Source: an uncultured Ruminococcus sp. (lineage in GTDB: Bacteria; Bacillota; Clostridia; Oscillospirales; Ruminococcaceae). Taken from it: 64,000 bases of DNA. The DNA is taken from NCBI GenBank assembly GCA_947627275.1, contig CANQVK010000004.1, positions 43,284-107,283 of the forward strand, read 5' to 3'. The position numbers and the translations under genes were made by a program. Every line of letters starts with the position of its first letter. The stretch's first letter is position 1. The notes below the pieces were generated by a model. The model was not told the DNA's origin. It was given only the letters and a program-made list of their open reading frames with translations, and ran no database searches. Positions 26,910-36,046 of the stretch are shown in pieces.

Positions 26910-27938
26910 ATGGCTAATAAGAATAAGCGGAAGATAGTAAAAACTACACCGTCATCTGTCTGCCGTGTGAATAAGAACGCTAACTACACCGTAATGTCCA
27001 ACTACCACTTGCGTTCGGTAAACCTCAGTCTGAAAGCTATAGGTCTGCTTTGCAAGGTTCTTTCTTTGCCGGAGAATTGGGACTACTCTATTTCAGGGCT
27101 AACCTCAATCTGCAAGGAGAAAGAAACGGCTATCAAGGCAGCTTTGGACGAGTTGAAGCATTGGGGTTATCTCAGAGTTACTAAGTTGATGCCGAATGAA
27201 ACGAAAAGCGGACGTATTGAGTATGTGTACGACTTTTTCGAGTATTCCGAAAAAGATAAGCCCGGTACAGGCAAAAACGATGATGATACATACGATGAGG
27301 ACGGAGATACCTCAGAATCTGAGGTGAGCTTCATAAAAAATCACGAACAAGTAGTAAAAAAACAAGACATAGAAAATCTACCCCTTGAAAATCAATCCGT
27401 AGAAATTCAAGGTGTAGAAAATCAGGGGCAAATAAGTACTAATAACAAAATAAAGAAAAAACAAATACTTATTGATCAAGTATCTATCAATCAATCCCCC
27501 ACCGACAGCGAAAAAGCTGTTGAAAAACAGACAGATGGATGGATTGACGGATATATATGCGAAAAAGAGATTTATACCGAAGTAGTGAAAAACAACATCG
27601 ACTTTCCCTACTTTGCAGAATGGCTCGGTGATGAGGAAGAAGCTGAGGAGATCGTTCAGATGATCGTTCAGCGGATATGCTCCCGAAAGAAAACAGAGCG
27701 TATCTGCGGACAGGACTTCCCAAGGGAAGTTGTCAAGTCCGCTATGCTAAAGGTTGATATAAACGTTCTTGAAAATGCTATCGAGCAGATGAAGCGTACA
27801 GACAATGTGCGGAACTATGAGAGTTATCTTATCAGCACTCTTTTCAACGAAGCCAACGGCAAGCGTTTCAAGGAAAATGCTGAGGAACGGTGGGCTGAGT
27901 ATGCTGTCAAGAGAGATTTTGGCGGCTATGATGACTGA
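26910..27938 (+). CDS. DUF6017-type replication initiator-like protein
   Basis: 342 aa. A basic N-terminus and helix-turn-helix domain (about 25-105) are followed by an acidic, poly-Lys/Asn low-complexity linker (about 110-200). A C-terminal domain TERICGQDFPREVVKSAML...NVRNYESYLISTLFNEAN corresponds to the DUF6017 module found in ICE proteins of gut Firmicutes. AAATGGAGG lies upstream of the ATG. It probably initiates or controls ICE replication and is usually encoded just before PcfB and the coupling protein, as here. The linker is markedly A-rich. Confidence 0.75.
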   Translation: MANKNKRKIVKTTPSSVCRVNKNANYTVMSNYHLRSVNLSLKAIGLLCKVLSLPENWDYSISGLTSICKEKETAIKAALDELKHWGYLRVTKLMPNETKSGRIEYVYDFFEYSEKDKPGTGKNDDDTYDEDGDTSESEVSFIKNHEQVVKKQDIENLPLENQSVEIQGVENQGQISTNNKIKKKQILIDQVSINQSPTDSEKAVEKQTDGWIDGYICEKEIYTEVVKNNIDFPYFAEWLGDEEEAEEIVQMIVQRICSRKKTERICGQDFPREVVKSAMLKVDINVLENAIEQMKRTDNVRNYESYLISTLFNEANGKRFKENAEERWAEYAVKRDFGGYDD

Positions 27939-28039
27939 ACGTTCCTGAGAGGAGGTGGTGGCTATGTGTGCGGAGAAGAAACCGGACGTAGCTGCTTGAA
28001 AGACGGCGAATGAGCTTTTTGGAAAGGAAGGTGAAGATC

Positions 28040-28318
28040 ATGGCTAAGTCTATTCTGACACCGGAGGGCGATCTCGTCAACTACGATAACCTGATTGCGG
28101 TCAGCGTCGAGGTGCGTCCTGTCGGTGTCGATGAGGAGAATTCGGAAGATGAATACTGTATCATTGGCACAGATGTGACCAACAAGGAAAATCTGTTGTA
28201 TCACTCGTCCGACTACGATAAGGTGATGAGTGTCCAGCGTGACATTACCCGTTGGCTCCAGAGTGAAGCATTTTCCACTTTTGAGATGCCAACCGCAGAC
28301 GAAGGCGGTGATGCCTGA
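28040..28318 (+). CDS. Conserved small ICE protein
   Basis: 92 aa starting MAKSILTPEGDLVNYDNLIAVSVEV, a mixed alpha/beta protein without recognised motif. The ATG at 28040 has GGAAGGTGAAG upstream. Its stop overlaps the PcfB start (TGATG), so the two are translationally coupled. Proteins of this size occur before pcfB in related elements. Function unknown. Confidence 0.65.
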   Translation: MAKSILTPEGDLVNYDNLIAVSVEVRPVGVDEENSEDEYCIIGTDVTNKENLLYHSSDYDKVMSVQRDITRWLQSEAFSTFEMPTADEGGDA

Positions 28319-28794
28319 TGCCTTCGGACTATGAGAACGGTGCGAAGAAAACCATTGATATTTCGATCAAAGCGGAGAAAATGACCGCTGATGTGCTGAA
28401 ATCGGCATTGCAGGAGTTTATGTCGGGCAAGGCAGAGAAAAAAGGGCGAATGACCTACAAGCAGTTGCAGGCTAAGTCGCCGTCCAAGCTTGACAGCATT
28501 GCGGTTTCAGACAGGAATATCGGAGATTTTCTGAAAACCGCACGAAAATACGATGTGGATTTTGCCCTGAAAAGAGATAAAAGCACCACTCCGCCTACAT
28601 ATCATGTTTTCTTTTCTGCTGCTAAGACAGAGGATTTCAAGAGAGCGTTTTCAGAGTATGTCGGCAAGGGACAAGGAAAATCTCAGAAGCGTGGTGAGTT
28701 TACCCGTGAGCAGATGCAGCAGCAGGCTCAGAAACTCAGGAGCAAACCTCGCAAACAGAAACAGAGAGAGAAAACAAGGGAGAACAGACGATGA
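28318..28794 (+). CDS. PcfB family protein (DUF3801)
   Basis: 158 aa. MTADVLKSALQEFM, the basic K-rich GRMTYKQLQAKSP and KYDVDFALKRDKSTTPPTYHVFFSAAKTEDFKRAF match the PcfB/DUF3801 family. PcfB in pCF10-type conjugation is an accessory protein associated with the relaxosome and coupling protein. The C-terminus is very basic (Lys/Arg/Gln), consistent with DNA binding. Coupled to the genes on both sides by 1- and 4-bp overlaps. Confidence 0.85.
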   Translation: MPSDYENGAKKTIDISIKAEKMTADVLKSALQEFMSGKAEKKGRMTYKQLQAKSPSKLDSIAVSDRNIGDFLKTARKYDVDFALKRDKSTTPPTYHVFFSAAKTEDFKRAFSEYVGKGQGKSQKRGEFTREQMQQQAQKLRSKPRKQKQREKTRENRR

Positions 28795-28931
28795 TCTACG
28801 GCTATTTCATGCCTGCACCCGTTCCACGGGCAAGGGGCGATGATGTTTTTACGGCGGTTTTTGATGCCGATACCAACAGAAAGGAAAGGTCTGCAAATTG
28901 CAGATCGACACGAGAAAACTCAAAAAGCTGA
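28791..28931 (+). CDS. Short ORF overlapping the coupling-protein start
   Basis: 46 codons, MIYGYFMPAPVPRARGDD..., overlap the pcfB stop by ATGA and run 34 bp into the coupling-protein gene. The start resembles resolvase N-termini only loosely (MIYGY). It could be a small real protein or a translational bridge that feeds ribosomes to the TTG start at 28898. Confidence 0.35.
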   Translation: MIYGYFMPAPVPRARGDDVFTAVFDADTNRKERSANCRSTRENSKS

Positions 28932-30967
28932 TCATCAAGACTATCCCCTATGTAGCTTTCTCTTATGTGGGTAACCTTATCGGCTTTGCGTACCGAACCG
29001 CTGAGGGCAACGGCTTTCAAGAAAAGCTCCTGCCTTTCATGAGTAATCTCGGTGTGGCATTTGCAAGAATCTTTCCAAGTTTACACCCGTTTGATCTTCT
29101 TATCGGCTTGGTTCTTGCGGGAGTAATGAGGTTAGTCCTCTATGTCAAGTCGAAAAACAGGAAGAAGTTCCGCCAGGGTGAGGAGTACGGCTCTGCCGTA
29201 TGGGGCGGTGAAAAGGATATTGAGCCGTATATGGACTTATCCTGCCCCGAAAACAATGTGATTCTCACAAAGACGGAATCTCTGACTATGGGCAAACCCT
29301 CTGCACCGAAATTCGCCCGAAACAAGAACATCCTCGTTATCGGTGGCTCAGGTTCGGGTAAAACTCGCTTTTTCGTGAAGCCGAATTTGATGCAGATGCA
29401 TAGCAGCTACGTTGTCACCGATCCCAAAGGCACGGTGCTTGTGGAGTGCGGAAAGATGCTTGAAAGGGGCCGCCCGAAACGTGTGAACGGAAAAATCGTG
29501 TATCAGAAAACACCTGACGGCAAGTACAAAAAGGACGATAAGGGAAAATATATCCCTGTCTATGAGCCGTACAAGATCAAGGTATTCAATACCATTGATT
29601 TTGCGAAGTCGATGCACTACAATCCGTTTGCCTACATCAGCAAAAAGAACCGTGAGAAAGACATTCTGAAATTCGTGGAAGTGCTTATCAAGAACACTTC
29701 TTCCTCTCAGCAGCCGTCCGGCGATGATTTTTGGGTTAAAGCGGAGAAACTGCTCTATACTGCGTATATTGCCCTTATCTTTGCTATGTACCCCGAAGAT
29801 GAATGGAACTTTGAAACTCTTATCGACATGATAAACAATTCGGAGTGCCGTGAGGACGATGAGGAGTTCAAAAACAGCATTGACCTTGAATTTGAGATCG
29901 TGGAGTGCTGGCTGAACCATACAAAGCACGATGATCCCGATGTAATGGCTGATTACGGTGATGTTTTTGAAGCTGAACCCGATGCCGAACAACGGCGAAT
30001 GGGTGCATTTGCACTCAAACAATACAAGGCATATAAGTTGGCGGCAGGAAAAACAGCTAAGTCTATCCTTATTAGCTGTAGCACCCGACTTGCGCCTTTT
30101 GCAATAGATGAGGTTTTGGAGATCACCTCCTACGATGAGCTGCACCTTGACAAGCTCGGTGACGAGCTGAGTGCACTTTTTATAATCATCTCCGATACTG
30201 ATGCCACTTTTAACTTCCTTGTGGCTATCATGTATTCCCAGCTATTCAACCTTTTGTGTACCAAAGCGGACAATTCAAAGGGCGGAAAGCTGACCTATCA
30301 TGTACGCTGTTTGTTAGATGAGTTTGCGAATATTGGCGAAATTCCGCAGTTTGAGAAGCTCATTGCGACGATCCGAAGCCGTGAAATCAGTGCGTCGATC
30401 ATCTTGCAAGCTAAGAGCCAGCTAAAGGCTATTTATAAAGATAATGCAGATACGATTGAGGGCAACTGTGATACGATGCTGTTTTTGGGCGGTAAGGAGA
30501 AGTCCACGCTGAAAGAAATATCCGAAAGTCTCGGTAAGGAAACTATCGACAGTTTCAATACCTCTACCAACCGTGGACAATCGGAAAGCTACGGAATGAA
30601 CTATCAGAAGCTCGGAAAAGAGCTGAAATCTCAGGATGAACTGGCGGTCATGGACGGCGGTAAATGTATCTTGCAGGTGCGAGGAGTGCGTCCGTTCTTC
30701 TCGGACAAGTTTGATATTACCCGTCATAAGCAATACCATATGCTGTTAGATGATAATCCTGCGCAGGAGTTCAACATCGAAAACTATGTGAGTGACCGAA
30801 GAGAGATGCATTTGAAACTGCGCAGAGAAGAAAGTTTTATGGGATATGGTGTTGATATGACCAACGCCGGACAGGAAGTTACAACGGCATCAGCAACAGA
30901 AACAGATACCGCTGATACTGCAATATCTGAGGAAACCGAAGAAAAAGAGATATATGTCGGCTTTTAA
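28898..30967 (+). CDS. VirD4/TraG-type coupling protein
   Basis: 689 aa. N-terminal membrane anchor with two hydrophobic segments (about 12-30 and 60-82), then the ATPase domain with Walker A GGSGSGKTRFF (about 148-158), DPKGT, and Walker B LLDEFANIGEIP (about 472). IRSREISASIILQAKSQLKAIY follows. It links the relaxosome to the type IV secretion channel. The TTG start at 28898 is chosen because GGAAAGGT precedes it by 7 nt and no ATG lies before the first membrane segment. A short acidic Thr/Glu tail ends the protein. Confidence 0.93.
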   Translation: MQIDTRKLKKLIIKTIPYVAFSYVGNLIGFAYRTAEGNGFQEKLLPFMSNLGVAFARIFPSLHPFDLLIGLVLAGVMRLVLYVKSKNRKKFRQGEEYGSAVWGGEKDIEPYMDLSCPENNVILTKTESLTMGKPSAPKFARNKNILVIGGSGSGKTRFFVKPNLMQMHSSYVVTDPKGTVLVECGKMLERGRPKRVNGKIVYQKTPDGKYKKDDKGKYIPVYEPYKIKVFNTIDFAKSMHYNPFAYISKKNREKDILKFVEVLIKNTSSSQQPSGDDFWVKAEKLLYTAYIALIFAMYPEDEWNFETLIDMINNSECREDDEEFKNSIDLEFEIVECWLNHTKHDDPDVMADYGDVFEAEPDAEQRRMGAFALKQYKAYKLAAGKTAKSILISCSTRLAPFAIDEVLEITSYDELHLDKLGDELSALFIIISDTDATFNFLVAIMYSQLFNLLCTKADNSKGGKLTYHVRCLLDEFANIGEIPQFEKLIATIRSREISASIILQAKSQLKAIYKDNADTIEGNCDTMLFLGGKEKSTLKEISESLGKETIDSFNTSTNRGQSESYGMNYQKLGKELKSQDELAVMDGGKCILQVRGVRPFFSDKFDITRHKQYHMLLDDNPAQEFNIENYVSDRREMHLKLRREESFMGYGVDMTNAGQEVTTASATETDTADTAISEETEEKEIYVGF

Positions 30968-31055
30968 CTCAGACAGTGAAGAAACCGAATAAAAAGAGAA
31001 TCGGTTGAAGCTGCGGACAATTTTTACTTTATTTTTTGAGGGAGACTTTTTACCT

Positions 31056-31478
31056 ATGAACGAACTGAATATTTCTGCGGTCGATGCAACCGCAATGGAG
31101 ACAGCAGCCACTACCTCTGCACCGAAGCACAAGTGGCTCTCTAAGCTCACCCGTGGTGCAAAGAAGGCAACCATGTTCTGCACAATCGCAGGCGTTATGG
31201 CATCTGCCTGTGCAACTCAGGCATTCGCAGCAGGCACGGGTGCTGTTGATACTTCTTCTTTCATTTCTACTGCGTGTACCGTTCTCAAGAGCGTTATCTG
31301 CCTGATCGGTGCAGGCGTTGGTGTATGGGGCGTTGTAAACCTTCTTGAAGGTTACGGTAATGATAACCCCGGTGCTAAATCCCAGGGCATGAAGCAGCTC
31401 ATGTCAGGTCTTGGTCTGATTCTCCTTGCAATCGTCCTTGTTCCTGTTCTTGAAACAATGATGACGGGCGCAATTTAA
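31056..31478 (+). CDS. Maff2-family mobile element protein
   Basis: 140 aa. A signal-like first hydrophobic segment MFCTIAGVMASACATQAFA (about 41-60) is followed by two membrane helices (LKSVICLIGAGVGVWGVVNLL and LMSGLGLILLAIVLVPVLE). This is the Maff2 family of conjugative elements, thought to be the VirB2-like pilin/channel subunit. The ATG at 31056 has GAGGGAG upstream; the frame opens earlier at 31005 without an SD. It lies between the coupling protein and VirB6-like genes, as usual. Confidence 0.88.
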   Translation: MNELNISAVDATAMETAATTSAPKHKWLSKLTRGAKKATMFCTIAGVMASACATQAFAAGTGAVDTSSFISTACTVLKSVICLIGAGVGVWGVVNLLEGYGNDNPGAKSQGMKQLMSGLGLILLAIVLVPVLETMMTGAI

Positions 31479-31596
31479 GTGACGTTCTGACCTGAATATA
31501 AGCAGATTAGCTACATAGCGGTGGGTTTTGCATTGCAATAATGGGTTTTGGGTAAGCAATCTGCACTCTCAGATATGAAAGGGAGTGAAAATATAA

Positions 31597-32166
31597 ATGG
31601 CAATAAATATCGGATATTTAACTGCCAATAAAACAAGTGCAGGAGATGAAGTGTACACTCCATTCTATGCGGTAGAGCCGTTAATGGAATTTCTGCCGAA
31701 AGACAAGAAAATATGGTGCCCGTTCGATGAAGAATGGAGTGCGTTTTATCAGTATCTTACCGAACAGGGGTTTTATGTGGAACGAAGCAGCTTGAAAGAT
31801 GACAAGGATTTTTTTCACTTTGAGCCTGACGAATGGGATATTCTCGTAAGCAATCCCCCATTTTCTAAGAAGAATGAAGTCCTGAAACGAGCTTTTGCTT
31901 TTCAGAAGCCTTTTGCTCTGCTCTTGCCCGTGAACAGTATTCAGGGTAAGGCACGATACAAGATATTCAACAATGAGATTCAGATGCTTTGCTTTGATAG
32001 TCGGGTTGACTATCACACACAGCAGAATATGCTCTTTACAACAAAGGGCAATCATTTCGGATCTGCGTATTTTTGCAGAAACCTTCTCCCCACAAAACTG
32101 GAATTACGTCAGCTTGTGAAATATGACAGACCATTGATGAATTCCTCGGAGAGGGGTGATGAATAA
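31597..32166 (+). CDS. Adenine-specific DNA methyltransferase-like protein
   Basis: 189 aa with the amino-methyltransferase motif IV NPPF in WDILVSNPPFSKKNEVLKRA (about 80-99), IWCPFDEEWSAF, and LLLPVNSIQGKARY. It is short and lacks an obvious FxGxG motif I, so SAM binding would rely on a reduced fold. It may be an orphan methylase that protects or marks element DNA. AAAGGGAGTG precedes the ATG. It sits inside the conjugation operon, immediately before the VirB6-like gene. Confidence 0.7.
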   Translation: MAINIGYLTANKTSAGDEVYTPFYAVEPLMEFLPKDKKIWCPFDEEWSAFYQYLTEQGFYVERSSLKDDKDFFHFEPDEWDILVSNPPFSKKNEVLKRAFAFQKPFALLLPVNSIQGKARYKIFNNEIQMLCFDSRVDYHTQQNMLFTTKGNHFGSAYFCRNLLPTKLELRQLVKYDRPLMNSSERGDE

Positions 32167-33117
32167 ATGGGAGTAATCAGCGATGCGATTGATGCTTTGG
32201 AGGATTGGTGCTGTGACTTATTCAAGGACGGCATAAAATCTCAGTTTGACGGAATTTCCGATCTTCTGACTGATACATTTGCTCAGACAACAGGTTCGGG
32301 AGCAAAGGGAAACCTTGTATCAAACTTTCTAACAAAGCACCCTGCTCAGTTTACGGGTACTGCCGGAAGTGCGCCGACAGGCTACGGAATTTGGGCAACT
32401 ATCGAAACGCTCTGTAACAATGTTGTAGTCCCTATTGGAGGTTTCATTCTTACAGTCATCCTCTTGAATGAGCTTTGTCAAATGGTCATTCGGGGAAACA
32501 ATTTCAAGGACTTCGACGATTCGATCTTTATAAAATGGATCATCAAAGCCTTATGCGGTGTAATACTTGTAGCCAACACATATTACATCGCTTCCGCACT
32601 ATTTTCGTTTGGCACAAATGTATGCTCTAACGGACTTGCCACGCTGTTCGGCAGCGGTGACTATCTATCTAAAAGTCTTGCGATAAAGAAATCAGCTCTC
32701 AATAGCTTAGGCTTGGGAGAACTGATGACGGTGTGGTTCATATCCCTTATTGTTCATCTGGGAGTGATGATACTTATTGTTGCAATCGTAATTACACTTG
32801 CAAGCCGTATCATCGAGGTGTTTATGTATCTCAGCATTGCACCTATTCCTATGGCAACAATGATGGACAGCGGAGAATGGGCGAGCATCGGTAAAAACTG
32901 GATAAAGCAACTTTTAGCTCTTTCTTTCCAGGGTTTCTTTATCGTAGTCGCACTCGGTATCTTCAAAACGCTGTTTAGCAATATGATCGCTACGCTCAAT
33001 TCAAGCAAGGACGGTGTGATAATGCAAATGGCAATGCTAATGGGATACACGGCAGCACTTATCTTTACCATTCTGCGTACAGGAGCTATCAGCAAAAGTG
33101 TGTTTAACGCACATTGA
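32167..33117 (+). CDS. VirB6/TrbL-like membrane protein
   Basis: 316 aa with about six membrane segments (e.g. VVVPIGGFILTVILLNELCQMV, IIKALCGVILVANTYYI, LIVHLGVMILIVAIVITLA) and the YLSIAPIPMATMMDSGEW turn. This matches the VirB6-like component of Firmicutes ICEs (CD0411 type), which forms part of the inner-membrane translocation channel. It starts directly after the methylase stop; GAGGGGTGATG precedes the ATG. Confidence 0.87.
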   Translation: MGVISDAIDALEDWCCDLFKDGIKSQFDGISDLLTDTFAQTTGSGAKGNLVSNFLTKHPAQFTGTAGSAPTGYGIWATIETLCNNVVVPIGGFILTVILLNELCQMVIRGNNFKDFDDSIFIKWIIKALCGVILVANTYYIASALFSFGTNVCSNGLATLFGSGDYLSKSLAIKKSALNSLGLGELMTVWFISLIVHLGVMILIVAIVITLASRIIEVFMYLSIAPIPMATMMDSGEWASIGKNWIKQLLALSFQGFFIVVALGIFKTLFSNMIATLNSSKDGVIMQMAMLMGYTAALIFTILRTGAISKSVFNAH

Positions 33118-33140
33118 CCTTGAACAAGATTGGAGGATTT

Positions 33141-33518
33141 ATGGCACATTATGTACAAATCCCTAAAGACCTGAACGACATCAAAGAGAAGTTCATTATG
33201 GGATTTACCAAAAGACAGGTAATATGCTTTGGTATCGGTCTTGTTCTCGGAGCGCCTGTTTTCTTTCTGACGAAAACAGCTATAGGAATGTCCGGGGCGA
33301 TATTCGCTATGGGTGCAGTCGCTGCTCCTGCGATACTCTGTGGACTTTATAAGAAAAATGGTGTTTTCTTGGAAAAACAGGCAAAATATATGCGTGAATA
33401 CTTTACAAGACCTCGAAAGCGGTATTACCGCACAACAAACATATTTGAGTGCTTTGAAAGGCATATCGAATACACAAGAATCAAGAAAAAGCTGAGAGAT
33501 GCCGAAAGAAAAGGCTGA
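33141..33518 (+). CDS. PrgI/VirB3-like protein
   Basis: 125 aa. MAHYVQIPKDLNDIKEKFIMGFTKRQVICFGIGL start, two membrane segments (about 27-47 and 52-70) and a basic C-terminal tail. This is the PrgI family, the VirB3-like partner of VirB4 in Gram-positive conjugation. TTGGAGG lies 5 nt upstream of the ATG at 33141. It directly precedes the VirB4-like gene. Confidence 0.88.
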   Translation: MAHYVQIPKDLNDIKEKFIMGFTKRQVICFGIGLVLGAPVFFLTKTAIGMSGAIFAMGAVAAPAILCGLYKKNGVFLEKQAKYMREYFTRPRKRYYRTTNIFECFERHIEYTRIKKKLRDAERKG

Positions 33519-33580
33519 TACGGCTTACTATATAGTACACTTTCGGTGTCTCCGCTTTTGAATACAAACGGAGGTTACCA

Positions 33581-36025
33581 ATGGGCTTTAGAAAGAGAAA
33601 TGCCAATAAAAGTGATAACCGCAGCAAAGCAAAGGTTGTCATGGGCAAGCCAGCCTCTCAGCTTACAAAAGAGGACAAAAAAATACTTTCCGCACGAATA
33701 GCGGAAATCAAGAGTGCTAATGGCGGTAAGACTACGGTGCAGAACACGATTCCATATATGTGTATGTATAAGGACGGTGTTTGCCAGGTATCGGAGAACT
33801 TCTTCTCTATGACGGTACAGTTTTATGATGCCAATTACTCTATTTCGGAGTTTGAGGAACAGAACAATATTTTCAGTAAATACTGTGATGTTATCAATCT
33901 CTTTGACAATACGATCAAATTCCAGCTTACCTTTGAAAATCAAAACAGATCAAAGGAAAAGCTCGTAAAAACGGTGCAGATACCCGAACAGGACGATGAT
34001 TTCAATGCGATCCGCAAGGAGTACAGCGAAATGCTGACCGATAAGCTGATGAAAGGCTCTAACGGTCAGTCGGCAAGAAAGTTCCTGACATTCGGTATCG
34101 AGTCCACATCATACAAGGCAGCAAGGGCAAAGCTGATGAGCATAAAGAATGATATTATCAAAGGATTTAAGGCTTTTGGTGTTGAAGCTGAATTACTTGA
34201 CGGCAAGCAAAGGCTCGAAGCCCTGTACTATGCTCTCAATCCCTACAGAAACTCCCCCTTCATTTTCAATTGGGACTCTATGCTTAAAGCTGGAATGGAC
34301 ACGAAGGACTTTATCAGTCCTCCATCACTAAAATTCAACAAGGCAGATTTTGAGATCGGCAATGCCTACGGTGCTGTATGGGGTATGAATATCCTTGCCG
34401 GAGAGCTGTCGGACGAGATATTAAAGGACTTCCTTGAAATGCAGAACCTTTTCTGCGTGAATATTCATGTTGATCCGCTGGACCAGATAGATGCCCTGAA
34501 ATTCGTCAAAAAGAAGCTCACCAATGTGGAGCAGATGAAAATCGACGAACAGAAAAAGGCTTCGCAATCGGGTTATGATCCCGATATTCTTCCTCCTGCG
34601 ATCAAGATGTATATCGAGGACATTGAAAAGCTCCTCGCTGATCTGAACAGCAAGAATGAGCGTCTTTTTCATATCAGTATTTCACTGAGAGCTTATGCAA
34701 AAAGTAAAAAGGAGCTGAAACTTCTTTCTGAAATGCTGAAGCGTGTCTGCCAGAAGAATAACTGCACGATGTTTCCCTATGATTATCGACAGGAACAGAC
34801 ACTCGTTTCCACACTTCCGCTGTGCTATAACGAGATTCCTGTCCGCCGTGAGATGCACACAAGCGGTATCGCTATCTTCGTGCCGTTTACCACTAAAGAG
34901 CTGTTTCAGGACGGACAGGCTACCTATTACGGAATCAATACGCTGTCGGGAAATATGATCCGTGCCAACAGGTCAAGGCTCAAAAATCCGAATGGACTTA
35001 TCCTCGGTACGCCGGGTGCAGGCAAGAGTTTCAGCGTAAAGCGTGAAATACTCGACTGCTTTCTTACAACAGTTGATGACATAATCATCTGCGACCCCGA
35101 AGGAGAGTATTTTCCGCTTGTTTCGGCTCTGCACGGACAGCTTATCAGAATTGCAAGCAATTCCGAACAGCATATCAACCCTATGGACATTACCATTGAC
35201 GATTATCTGTTCAGCAATCCTATGGAAGTGATCGCAAATAAGTCCGACTTCCTGATTTCGCTTTGTGAGATCATTGTCGGAGGTCGCTACGGTCTTTCCG
35301 CTGAGGAACGCTCTGTTATCGACAAATGTGTTCAGAGCATCTACAAGCATTTTATCGAAAATGAGCCGACGCCTGAAAAGATGCCGCTTCTCTCCGATTT
35401 GCAGCAGGAGCTTAATAATGAAGGCGAAGTCGCTCTGCGTGTAGCAAATTCTCTTGAAATGTTCGTAAACGGCAGCCAGAATCTCTTTAATCACTGCACC
35501 AACATTGATATGAGTAATCGTATCATCTGCTTTGATATTAAGGAGCTTGGCAATCAGCTAAAAAAAGTAGGTATGCTGATCGTTCAGGATACGGTATGGA
35601 ACAGAGTATCAGCTAACCGTGAAAAGAAAAAAATCACTCGCTACTACATTGATGAGTTCCACCTCCTTCTGAAAGAGGAACAGACAGCGAAGTACAGCGC
35701 AGAAATATGGAAGCGTTTCCGTAAGTGGGGCGGTGTGCCGACAGGCATCACGCAAAATGTCAAGGACTTGCTTTCTTCTCAGGAGGTTGAGAACATCTTT
35801 GATAACTCGGATTTTGTATATATGCTGAACCAGGCAGCCGGAGACAGAGACATTCTCGCTGAAAAGCTCCATATTTCAAAGGAGCAGATGAAGTTTGTAA
35901 CAAACAGCGGTCCGGGCGAGGGACTTATCCGCTATGATAAAGTGCTTTTGCCGTTTACAGACCATTTTCCGATGGATACAGAGATGTATAAACTTATGAC
36001 CACGAAACCTACTGAGGGTGCGTAA
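33581..36025 (+). CDS. VirB4-like conjugation ATPase
   Basis: 814 aa. N-terminal CagE/TrbE/VirB-type domain (about 60-420), then the P-loop ATPase with Walker A GTPGAGKSF (about 476-484), DPEGEYFPL, and Walker B YYIDEFHLLL (about 687-696) followed by GGVPTGITQNVKDLL. It energises assembly of the channel and DNA transfer at the cytoplasmic membrane. GGAGG lies 8 nt before the ATG. The 63-bp gap after the prgI-like gene holds only the SD. Confidence 0.94.
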   Translation: MGFRKRNANKSDNRSKAKVVMGKPASQLTKEDKKILSARIAEIKSANGGKTTVQNTIPYMCMYKDGVCQVSENFFSMTVQFYDANYSISEFEEQNNIFSKYCDVINLFDNTIKFQLTFENQNRSKEKLVKTVQIPEQDDDFNAIRKEYSEMLTDKLMKGSNGQSARKFLTFGIESTSYKAARAKLMSIKNDIIKGFKAFGVEAELLDGKQRLEALYYALNPYRNSPFIFNWDSMLKAGMDTKDFISPPSLKFNKADFEIGNAYGAVWGMNILAGELSDEILKDFLEMQNLFCVNIHVDPLDQIDALKFVKKKLTNVEQMKIDEQKKASQSGYDPDILPPAIKMYIEDIEKLLADLNSKNERLFHISISLRAYAKSKKELKLLSEMLKRVCQKNNCTMFPYDYRQEQTLVSTLPLCYNEIPVRREMHTSGIAIFVPFTTKELFQDGQATYYGINTLSGNMIRANRSRLKNPNGLILGTPGAGKSFSVKREILDCFLTTVDDIIICDPEGEYFPLVSALHGQLIRIASNSEQHINPMDITIDDYLFSNPMEVIANKSDFLISLCEIIVGGRYGLSAEERSVIDKCVQSIYKHFIENEPTPEKMPLLSDLQQELNNEGEVALRVANSLEMFVNGSQNLFNHCTNIDMSNRIICFDIKELGNQLKKVGMLIVQDTVWNRVSANREKKKITRYYIDEFHLLLKEEQTAKYSAEIWKRFRKWGGVPTGITQNVKDLLSSQEVENIFDNSDFVYMLNQAAGDRDILAEKLHISKEQMKFVTNSGPGEGLIRYDKVLLPFTDHFPMDTEMYKLMTTKPTEGA

Positions 36026-36046
36026 ACTGCGCAGATTGGAGGATTT

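Noticed and set aside
27964..27999. 11-codon ORF (MCAEKKPDVAA) after AGGAGGTGG
   Set aside because: Good SD but too short for any other support; may only be a translational bridge to the 28040 gene.
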